Source: Prolixibacteraceae bacterium
Lineage (GTDB): Bacteria > Bacteroidota > Bacteroidia > Bacteroidales > Prolixibacteraceae
Direction of reading: 5' to 3'
Assembly: GCA_007116765.1 (NCBI GenBank)
Contig: SKHV01000044.1
Location: forward strand, 1 to 12,134
Length of the DNA stretch: 12,134 nt
Of the stretch, positions 6,559-12,134 are shown in pieces; position 1 is the first letter of the stretch, and every line of letters starts with the position of its first letter. The position numbers and the translations under genes are program-made. Below the pieces are notes generated by a model. It was not told where the DNA came from. It made no database searches and worked only from the letters and a program-made list of their open reading frames with translations.

Positions 6559-7434
6559 TTAAACCCACTCTTCATTAATCACTTCACCCTGAATGCTAAT
6601 TACAACTGCTTTTACAGGCACACGACGCGAGCTCATTTGTTGTGCTTCCTGTACCATTCTGAGCAGTCCTCCACAGCAGGGAACTTCCATAATCATTACG
6701 GTTATGGTGTTTACTTTGGCATCGTCGATAAGTGCAGCAATTTTGTTGATATAGCTTTCCATACCCGAGTCGAGTTTAGGGCAGGCAATTACCAGACTTT
6801 TTTCTTTAAGCCACTCCGAATGGAAGCCCCCCATAGCAAATGCCGAACAGTCGGCAGCTATAAGCAAATCCGATTTTTGAAAGTACGAAGCCATTGGGTT
6901 TATAAGGTGCAATTGCACGGGCCATTGCCTGAGTTGTGAGGCTTGCTTGTCCCTGTTGCCTGCAAGTTGGATATTGCCCGGGTCAAAAGCAACCGGTTTG
7001 GAGCCCGGACATCCTCCGGTAGCGCAATCTGCTGCTGCTTTGGGCTTATTTTCGAGTACTTCGTCAATCACGTCGTCAACATCAAATGCAATTTCGCTTT
7101 TGTGTTTTTTCAGAAAATCAATCCCTTCGCTTAAAAAAGCAGTTTCGTTGTGGTCAACCAAATGTTTCAGGTGGGCAGTAACGGTGTTTGCACCTTTGTC
7201 AACCATTATTTTCATCACTTCGGTTTCGTTATAAGGTTGAGCTTCGCGTTTTGTTATGGTAATCGCCCCTTCGGGACAATGGCCAATGCAAGCTCCCAGC
7301 CCGTCGCACATTAAATCGCTGATCAATCGGGCTTTGCCGTCAATTATTTGCAAAGCACCCTCGTGGCAACCCGGCACGCACAAACCGCAACCGTTACACA
7401 AATCTTCGTTTATTTCAACTATTTCCCTTAACAT
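6559..7434 (-). CDS. Two-cluster ferredoxin-like iron-sulfur protein with cysteine-rich C-terminal domain
   Basis: Soluble iron-sulfur protein of 291 residues from the ATG at 7434. The N-terminal ferredoxin domain has C13-x2-C16-x2-C19-x3-C23 and a second motif C43-x5-C49-x3-C53-P, where the expected middle cysteine is L46. A linker carries C137 and C142 (CATGGCPGS). The C-terminal part (about 170-291) has further conserved-looking cysteines: C196 (ADCSAFA), C218 (IACPKLD) and the pair C253-C254 (PCCGGL), plausible ligands of another cluster. I recognise this as a family widespread in anaerobes, often beside Crp/Fnr regulators and, from memory, near hybrid-cluster protein genes; an electron-transfer role in nitrosative stress is inference. 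A frame extension of ten residues to 7464 is rejected because the -7 element lies at 7464-7471. It is transcribed divergently from the regulator gene. Confidence 0.85.
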   Translation of the reverse strand: MLREIVEINEDLCNGCGLCVPGCHEGALQIIDGKARLISDLMCDGLGACIGHCPEGAITITKREAQPYNETEVMKIMVDKGANTVTAHLKHLVDHNETAFLSEGIDFLKKHKSEIAFDVDDVIDEVLENKPKAAADCATGGCPGSKPVAFDPGNIQLAGNRDKQASQLRQWPVQLHLINPMASYFQKSDLLIAADCSAFAMGGFHSEWLKEKSLVIACPKLDSGMESYINKIAALIDDAKVNTITVMIMEVPCCGGLLRMVQEAQQMSSRRVPVKAVVISIQGEVINEEWV

Positions 7435-7463
7435 GGCTCTTTCTTTTTTTGTAATTTGTACCA

Positions 7464-7471
7464 CAAAACTA
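7464..7471 (-). promoter_or_regulatory. -7 promoter element of the iron-sulfur gene
   Basis: TAGTTTTG on the minus strand matches TAnnTTTG. The transcript would begin near 7458-7461, giving a leader of about 25 bases before the ATG at 7434. No TTG/TTTG -33 element is found at the right distance, which suits a promoter that depends on an activator; the 16-base dyad lies at about -40. Confidence 0.6.
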
Positions 7472-7492
7472 CGCTAAGCCTTCAGCTTAAGT

Positions 7493-7508
7493 TGTCACAT
7501 TTGTTACA
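7493..7508. promoter_or_regulatory. Dyad operator, probable Crp/Fnr binding site
   Basis: TGTCACATTTGTTACA is an imperfect palindrome with half-sites TGTnAC and GTnACA separated by four bases; 5 of 6 arm positions pair. This is the size and spacing of a Crp/Fnr-family site. Its centre is about 40 bases upstream of the iron-sulfur transcript start, the class II activator position, and its right arm overlaps the -7 element of the Crp/Fnr gene, which would block that promoter. The regulator is encoded right next to it. Confidence 0.6.
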
Positions 7509-7512
7509 TTTG
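7505..7512 (+). promoter_or_regulatory. -7 promoter element of the Crp/Fnr gene
   Basis: TACATTTG matches TAnnTTTG exactly and is 16 bases before the preferred ATG at 7528, giving a leader of about ten bases. Its first four bases are the right arm of the dyad operator, so a bound regulator would shut its own gene off. No clear -33 element is seen. Confidence 0.55.
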
Positions 7513-7527
7513 AAGAAAATTTTGAGT

Positions 7528-8193
7528 ATGCAAGCCGATTTATCATTATTGCCATTGTTCAGGGGCTTAAGCACCGAAGAAATAGAAGAATTGCTTTCGA
7601 AGCTCGTTTTTCAACGTAAGAGCTACCCGCCCGGTTCACTGATTGCGTCGCAGGGCGAAGAATGCAACCGTTTATTGATTATTGAAGAAGGTGCCGTAAA
7701 AGGCGAAATGATCGGACCAAGCGGCAAGAGCCTTAAAATTGAAGACATGTTAGCCCCAACAGCCTTAGCACCGGCTTTCATATTTGGGAAGCAAAATAAA
7801 TTCCCGGTAAATGTTTTGTCAACAAGCCCAATGAAACTTATAGTTATACCCCGCAATGAATTGTTAAAGATGTTTGGGCTCGATGCCAGGGTGTTACAAA
7901 ATTTTCTCTCGATGATATCGTCGCGGGCACAATTTCTTTCCGAAAAACTAAGGCTTCATTCTTTTAAATCGTTAAAATCGAAATTGGCTTTCTACCTCAT
8001 TAATGAAGCCGGCAATAAAACAAGTTTCAAGCTTAAGCATTCACAAAATGAACTGGCTGATTTATTCGGAGTAGCGCGCCCCTCGGTGGGCAGGGCCTTT
8101 TTACATTTACAAAACGAAGGCATTATCGATATTCGATACAAACAAGTAGAAATACGTAATGTAACAAAGCTGCATGATGCTTATAGCGATTAG
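7528..8193 (+). CDS. Crp/Fnr family transcriptional regulator
   Basis: DNA-binding regulator of 221 residues from the ATG at 7528. The N-terminal two-thirds is a cyclic-nucleotide-binding-type beta barrel (PPGSLIASQGE at about 34-44, LLIIEEGAVKGEMIGPSGK), followed by a long dimer helix and a winged helix-turn-helix with SQNELADLFGVARPSVGRAFLHLQNEGII, where RPSVGR is the recognition helix. There is only one cysteine in the sensor region (C46), so it does not carry an FNR-type iron-sulfur cluster; the cAMP-contact RxS pattern of Crp is not evident. Heme, nitric oxide or another small ligand is possible, as in HcpR/DNR-like members. A longer frame starting at 7456 is rejected because it would run through the operator and promoter. 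It is divergent from the iron-sulfur gene and probably activates that gene and represses itself (inference). Confidence 0.93.
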   Translation: MQADLSLLPLFRGLSTEEIEELLSKLVFQRKSYPPGSLIASQGEECNRLLIIEEGAVKGEMIGPSGKSLKIEDMLAPTALAPAFIFGKQNKFPVNVLSTSPMKLIVIPRNELLKMFGLDARVLQNFLSMISSRAQFLSEKLRLHSFKSLKSKLAFYLINEAGNKTSFKLKHSQNELADLFGVARPSVGRAFLHLQNEGIIDIRYKQVEIRNVTKLHDAYSD

Positions 8194-8207
8194 ATATTAT
8201 TTTTATT

Positions 8208-8215
8208 TACTTTTG
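8208..8215 (+). promoter_or_regulatory. -7 promoter element of pyrH
   Basis: TACTTTTG matches TAnnTTTG exactly and ends 19 bases before the pyrH ATG, in the 41-base gap after the Crp/Fnr gene. The matching -33 element is not clear. Confidence 0.5.
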
Positions 8216-8234
8216 CATAATCAACTTAAACATT

Positions 8235-8954
8235 ATGAATATACCTTATAAAAGAGTACTGTTAAAACTTTCGGGCGAGTCGCTCATGGGCAAGCAGGGC
8301 TATGGGCTCGATAGCGGTCAACTTGATTCATACGCTACACAAATAAAAGAAATTACGGAACTGGGAATTGAAGTGGCCATAGTAATTGGCGGCGGCAATA
8401 TTTTTCGCGGTTTAAGTGGTGCCACTCAGGGTTTCGACCGCGTAAAAGGCGACCAAATGGGCATGTTGGCCACAGTAATCAACAGCCTGGCTTTGCAATC
8501 GGAACTTGAGAAGAAAAGCGTTAAATCCCGAATGCTCACAGCAATACGCATGGAACCCATTGGCGAATATTATTCAAAGCAAAAGGCCGTTGAAACCTTG
8601 GCTAAAGGCGAAGTAGTAATTATTTCAGCCGGTACAGGCAACCCGTTTTTTACAACCGATACTGCATCGGCACTTAGGGCTGTAGAAACCGAAGCCAGTG
8701 TGATGCTAAAAGGGACACGTGTTGATGGTATTTATGATTCGGATCCCGAAAAAAATCCCAAAGCAGTAAAATTCGACAAAATTAGTTACGACGAAATATA
8801 CACAAGCGGATTAAAAATAATGGACCTTACTGCAACTACATTGTGCAAGGAAAACAATATGCCCATTGTGGTTTTCGATATGGATACGCCCGGGAACCTG
8901 AAAAAAGTACTTACGGGTGAAAATATTGGAACACTGGTTTTTCAAGAGAAGTAA
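8235..8954 (+). CDS. pyrH: Uridylate kinase (UMP kinase)
   Basis: Bacterial UMP kinase of the amino-acid-kinase fold, 239 residues, the usual length. It phosphorylates UMP to UDP with ATP, an essential step of pyrimidine nucleotide synthesis in the cytoplasm, and acts as a hexamer controlled by GTP and UTP in studied members. Diagnostic motifs are KLSGES (11-16), the GGGNIFRG nucleotide-binding loop (52-59), GDQMGMLAT (72-80), GTGNPFFTTDTA (133-144), and RVDGIYDSDPEKNPKA for the ATP site. In many bacteria pyrH is followed by frr; here the next gene is an unrelated convergent membrane protein gene whose stop codon directly abuts the pyrH stop, so pyrH seems to be transcribed alone from the promoter at about 8208. 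Confidence 0.98.
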   Translation: MNIPYKRVLLKLSGESLMGKQGYGLDSGQLDSYATQIKEITELGIEVAIVIGGGNIFRGLSGATQGFDRVKGDQMGMLATVINSLALQSELEKKSVKSRMLTAIRMEPIGEYYSKQKAVETLAKGEVVIISAGTGNPFFTTDTASALRAVETEASVMLKGTRVDGIYDSDPEKNPKAVKFDKISYDEIYTSGLKIMDLTATTLCKENNMPIVVFDMDTPGNLKKVLTGENIGTLVFQEK

Positions 8955-10451
8955 CTATTCGTTTTCTGCTGTTGAGTGTATTTCCTTTGCATTGGCATCG
9001 CTTCGGGTATACAAATCGAGTGCAACAATTATTGCGGTAAAGCCCCAAAAAGGCACACCTATTTTATCGGTATCGAGAAAATTGTTAAGGAAGCCGTGTA
9101 AATAATAAGTAATCAGTGCCAATACCGATGCCAGGAGCAGGGTTTTTATCCGCTCGCTATTTGCCCGTGTATATGCATTAATGCCGGTATAAAGCACCAT
9201 TATGATTATGGACAAATAAGCCAACATACCCAGTAATCCCATTTCGGAAAGAGCCCCCAGGTAATCGCTGTGCGCATTTCCTCCATCGCCCGAGTTTGTA
9301 CTGATAATGGTACGTTGTTCGGTTATTTGAAACGGGGCATAATGCATGGCATAGGTTCCGGGTCCCCAGCCGAATACTGGTTTTTCTTTAAACATTGCAA
9401 TAGCGCATTGCCAGCGGTTTATGCGTTCAAGGTTCGATGCATCGGTAGTAATGTTGGTCATTGACGAAAAGTGCTCCATCAAATCGCTTGATGAGTCGGT
9501 TGAGTTCTGCTCTAGACGATTTAATATATGATCCTGAAATGCAAATACAATGAAAAGCATAGAAAGCCCGATGATCATCAGAGTCTTAAACTTTATTTTC
9601 AATTTAATGATTCCCCAAACAATGGCCGCAGCAAATAAACTTAGCCATGCTGCACGTGTAAACGATAGTATTTCGGCAAAAATGAAAGTCAAGAGCAGCA
9701 TCCAAATCCAAAATTTGTATTTTTTTGGAATCCAGCCGGCAAAAGCAAAAGCAAGCAAAAACGGGATGAACATGGCCAGGGCTGCCCCGTATGAAGTGTG
9801 GTCGTTAAAAAACGGCACCATTACCCAGTGGGCTGCATTATCGTCGTAAAGTCCATAAGCAGAGTGCCTGACAACTGCATAAATAATTACCGGTACAAAT
9901 GCAATGCTGTATAGCCAAATAAACCGCTCAATTTTTTCGTGCTTTTTTAAAATATAGGACATTAAAAAATAGAAAACTATAATATACATGGCATGCACCA
10001 GTAAGTGTTTGAACGAAACTACCGGTAAGGTGCTTGTAACAGATGTGATGAACATCCAACCCAAATACACGTATATTGCTAAAGAAACCGGGTGTTGGGT
10101 AATTTTTTTCCCAATACGGTTGCCACGTACAAACGATAAGAAGAATAGAATCAATATGCCACCCATGATAATTTCTGTAGGCACATGCATATCGAATGGA
10201 GCTTCGTATACCAAACGGCGAAGCTGAATGGACAGGGGAGTTAAAAACACAACCAGCCAAATAAGTTTTTCGTATGAGAATATGGCTGTAATGATTACGA
10301 CTACGGCAAAAGGTATAACTACACCTAAAAGTGTATCGACTTTAAGCACCAGCCAAGCATTGAGCAATACAAATGCAAGAGACAAAGAGTAGAAAAGGAA
10401 TAACCTGATCCACTTTTCCTGAATACTATTATACAGTTGCGTTATCTTCAC
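8955..10451 (-). CDS. O-antigen ligase/polymerase-like membrane protein (Wzy/WaaL family)
   Basis: Multi-spanning inner-membrane protein of 498 residues with roughly ten to twelve hydrophobic segments, of the Wzy_C/O-antigen-ligase superfamily, which joins or polymerises undecaprenyl-linked glycans on the periplasmic side. Supporting motifs are NDHTSYGAALAMFIP (216-230), SFTRAAW (263-269) with R266, and a large periplasmic loop (about 310-395) holding FGWGPGTY (360-367) and NAHSDYLGALSEMGLLG with H394, the region that carries catalytic residues in this family. Ligase and polymerase cannot be told apart from sequence. The start is GTG at 10451, inside the last 23 bases of the Wzz-like gene; the first ATG is far inside the membrane region, so GTG is the best choice. 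The tail is hydrophilic. The gene is tail-to-tail with pyrH without any spacer. Confidence 0.88.
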   Translation of the reverse strand: MKITQLYNSIQEKWIRLFLFYSLSLAFVLLNAWLVLKVDTLLGVVIPFAVVVIITAIFSYEKLIWLVVFLTPLSIQLRRLVYEAPFDMHVPTEIIMGGILILFFLSFVRGNRIGKKITQHPVSLAIYVYLGWMFITSVTSTLPVVSFKHLLVHAMYIIVFYFLMSYILKKHEKIERFIWLYSIAFVPVIIYAVVRHSAYGLYDDNAAHWVMVPFFNDHTSYGAALAMFIPFLLAFAFAGWIPKKYKFWIWMLLLTFIFAEILSFTRAAWLSLFAAAIVWGIIKLKIKFKTLMIIGLSMLFIVFAFQDHILNRLEQNSTDSSSDLMEHFSSMTNITTDASNLERINRWQCAIAMFKEKPVFGWGPGTYAMHYAPFQITEQRTIISTNSGDGGNAHSDYLGALSEMGLLGMLAYLSIIIMVLYTGINAYTRANSERIKTLLLASVLALITYYLHGFLNNFLDTDKIGVPFWGFTAIIVALDLYTRSDANAKEIHSTAENE

Positions 10452-11379
10452 GAAAGAAATCGATCAACGATACGGTTATTACTGAAACAAAAGCGGTTCC
10501 CATGGTGGCTAACAAAACAATAAGCCATCTTACAGGGTAAGATTTCTTGTCGGCTACAAAGGGGTATTCTACTACTTTAGAATACGGAATGTTGCTTATT
10601 GCTAGGTTGTAAAATCGGTCGTGACGGGCTTTGAGAGTATCGGCATGCGATTCATAATCGTCGAGTAATTCCTGATGCCTGCGAAGATTTCCTCCACTTT
10701 CCACAAGATGCTTTAGCATATCTTCTGCAGGTTGGCGGTCGCCACCAAAGGCTGCAGCATCCATTAGTCCGCGGCTTGCTGATACGGCTTGAGCAAAGTA
10801 ATCAATTAGGCCTGTTTCAGCTCTTATTGATTCAATAATGGTGTGGACAGAATCGATTTGCGCGTTTTTTGTGTCGAGTGCACGCTTAAACAGGTTCGCA
10901 TTTTCGAGATATACTTTCGATTTTTCGGTATGAATTCTTTCGTTCACGTAAATGATTAACGAGTCGGCAATTTTTTTGGCACGGTGAGGGTCGGTATCTA
11001 GTACACTAATCTCAATCGCTTCGAAGTCGGTTTTCTTGTATTTGATATTTTTGTTGTATTCGGCTAAAATGTACGTTTGATAAAGATTATGGTTGCGATC
11101 AATTTCATAAACTTCATCGAGTTTGAAGTTGTCAATTACCCTGAACTTAATGTCGGACGATTGAAGGTATTCAAGCAAATGTTCACTTTCCGATTCTTTA
11201 CTTGCTTCTTCAATATTTACGGGGTAAATACGTGCAGACGATTTGAATTTAGGTTCGATGAATATTGGGCTTGAAATTACCGCGGAAACAACTATTGCAA
11301 TAAAAACAACAAAAGCGATGTGGATTTTCCACTTCCAAACCGAAGCAATAATTCGGCTGTTATCAAAAAAATTGTCCAT
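10429..11379 (-). CDS. Wzz-like polysaccharide chain-length determinant protein
   Basis: Polysaccharide co-polymerase of 316 residues with the standard topology: a cytoplasmic N-terminus, transmembrane helix at about 17-39, a periplasmic domain beginning PKFKSSARIYPVN, a helical and partly coiled-coil middle (about 150-260), and a second transmembrane helix at about 284-306 after KKSYPVRW. The C-terminus is only about ten residues (FFREDNATV), so there is no fused tyrosine kinase domain; this is the Wzz-only form, which sets glycan length together with a Wzy polymerase. Its last 23 bases overlap the start of the Wzy/WaaL-like gene, so the two are coupled. No TAnnTTTG element is seen in the 53-base gap upstream, so it may be co-transcribed with tyrS. 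Confidence 0.88.
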   Translation of the reverse strand: MDNFFDNSRIIASVWKWKIHIAFVVFIAIVVSAVISSPIFIEPKFKSSARIYPVNIEEASKESESEHLLEYLQSSDIKFRVIDNFKLDEVYEIDRNHNLYQTYILAEYNKNIKYKKTDFEAIEISVLDTDPHRAKKIADSLIIYVNERIHTEKSKVYLENANLFKRALDTKNAQIDSVHTIIESIRAETGLIDYFAQAVSASRGLMDAAAFGGDRQPAEDMLKHLVESGGNLRRHQELLDDYESHADTLKARHDRFYNLAISNIPYSKVVEYPFVADKKSYPVRWLIVLLATMGTAFVSVITVSLIDFFREDNATV

Positions 11380-11432
11380 GTGTTAATTTTATCGTTAATC
11401 TAAAAATGTTGAACGGTTAGTCTTGGTATTTA

Positions 11433-12134
11433 TTATTCGGCGATAAGAATAAAGTAATTCTTTTTTCCTTTTTGTGCCAGTATATATTTATTGCTAATCA
11501 GGCTTGTGTGGTTTATGATCATTTCCATGTCCGTGATTTTTTCTTTATTTAGGCTTAACCCGTTTTGTTGGATGGTACGTCGTAGTTCTCCTTTGGATGG
11601 GAAAACAGCAGTTTTTTCGGCCAGTAAATCCATAAGTGGTATCCCGGATTCAAGTTCTTCTTTCGAAATAGAAAACTGTGGTACGCCTTCAAAAACCGAA
11701 AGGAATGTCTTTTCGTTTAACTTTTTAAGTTGCTCAGCTGTTCCTTTGCCAAATAATATTTGTGAAGCTTCAATGGCTGCATCAAGGTCTTCTTTGGAGT
11801 GTACCATTGTAGTTATTTCATCGGCCAGTCGTTTTTGCAGCAACCTTGCATGTGGCGCTTCTTTATGTGATGCAACCAATTGCTCTACCTCTTCTTTTGA
11901 AATGAGCGTAAATATTTTGATGTATTTTTCAGCATCTTCGTCGGAGGTATTTAGCCAAAACTGATAAAATTGATAAGGAGTGGTGCGCTCGGGGTCGAGC
12001 CACACGTTTCCGCTTTCGGTTTTTCCGAATTTGCCACCATCGGCCTTGGTAATGAGAGGGCAGGTAAGTGCAAATGCCTCGCCACCTTCAACACGGCGTA
12101 TAAGTTCGGTTCCGGTGGTAATGTTTCCCCACTG
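11433..12134 (-). CDS. tyrS: Tyrosyl-tRNA synthetase, C-terminal part (5' end outside window)
   Basis: The frame is open to the right edge, so the start and the Rossmann-fold N-terminal half are missing; 233 residues are visible. The first visible residues QWGNITTGTELIRR belong to the conserved GGSDQWGN region of class I TyrRS, followed by the KMSKS-loop variant KFGKT (codons 12032 to 12018), then the alpha-helical anticodon-binding domain, and a C-terminal S4-type RNA-binding fold (PSKGELRRTIQQNG...SLNKEKI) ending FILIAE. It charges tRNA-Tyr with tyrosine. The first in-window Val/GTG that could be read as a start, at 12005, is internal. Its stop lies 53 bases before the Wzz-like gene. Confidence 0.97.
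   Translation of the reverse strand, partial: QWGNITTGTELIRRVEGGEAFALTCPLITKADGGKFGKTESGNVWLDPERTTPYQFYQFWLNTSDEDAEKYIKIFTLISKEEVEQLVASHKEAPHARLLQKRLADEITTMVHSKEDLDAAIEASQILFGKGTAEQLKKLNEKTFLSVFEGVPQFSISKEELESGIPLMDLLAEKTAVFPSKGELRRTIQQNGLSLNKEKITDMEMIINHTSLISNKYILAQKGKKNYFILIAE

Noticed and set aside
7435..7464. Upstream extension of the iron-sulfur gene by 10 residues
   Set aside because: The ATG at 7464 would lie upstream of the predicted transcript start; the ATG at 7434 begins directly with the ferredoxin domain.
7456..7527. Upstream extension of the Crp/Fnr gene by 24 residues
   Set aside because: It runs through the dyad operator and both -7 elements, and the encoded sequence (Leu/His-rich) does not resemble the family N-terminus.
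11383..11399. Short direct repeat GTTAAT in the gap before the Wzz-like gene
   Set aside because: Six AT-rich bases repeated once in a short gap is expected by chance.
11491..11964. 157-codon open frame antisense to tyrS
   Set aside because: The product is Ser-rich with no domain and lies wholly within the clear tyrS coding region.

Overview
The window looks like chromosomal DNA of a member of the Bacteroidota, probably an anaerobic or facultative member of the class Bacteroidia. The evidence is a TonB-dependent receptor carrying an N-terminal carboxypeptidase-regulatory-like domain, a lipoprotein/radical-SAM pair of a type known from Bacteroidia, a TIGR02757 (DUF2400) protein, and several start regions with the Bacteroidota -7 promoter element TAnnTTTG. 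Shine-Dalgarno sequences are not evident. Genes are packed tightly: no stretch over 90 bases is left without a gene, and several junctions overlap by 1 to 23 bases. I see no tRNA, rRNA, CRISPR array, insertion sequence or phage gene.

Layout. (1) 1-3777, plus strand: the 3' part of a TonB-dependent receptor gene, then a small lipoprotein gene that abuts a radical SAM/SPASM enzyme gene (TAA directly followed by ATG). (2) 3780-6472, minus strand: a four-gene operon reading tatA-like gene, Na+/Ca2+ antiporter, LolD-like ABC ATPase, DUF2400 protein, with junctions of TAATG overlap, a 4-base gap and ATGA overlap, behind one good promoter. (3) 6559-8193: a divergent pair consisting of a multi-cysteine iron-sulfur protein (minus) and a Crp/Fnr regulator (plus). 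A 16-base imperfect palindrome sits between them, at about -40 for the iron-sulfur gene and on top of the regulator's -7 element. (4) 8235-8954, plus: pyrH (UMP kinase). (5) 8955-11379, minus: an O-antigen ligase/polymerase-like membrane protein and a Wzz-like chain-length protein. (6) 11433-12134, minus: the 3' part of tyrS.

How they may work together. The lipoprotein/radical-SAM pair is the most unusual item; it resembles the rSAM/lipoprotein system described by protein-family builders, whose chemistry is to my knowledge not established. The Crp/Fnr-iron-sulfur pair reads as a self-contained redox or nitrosative-stress switch. The Wzz-like and Wzy/WaaL-like genes form a small surface-polysaccharide module. 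The tatA operon combines protein export, ion exchange and an ABC ATPase without an obvious single pathway. Starts of three genes (tatA, the iron-sulfur gene and the Crp/Fnr gene) are placed downstream of the longest possible start because a promoter element lies inside or just at the longer reading frame.
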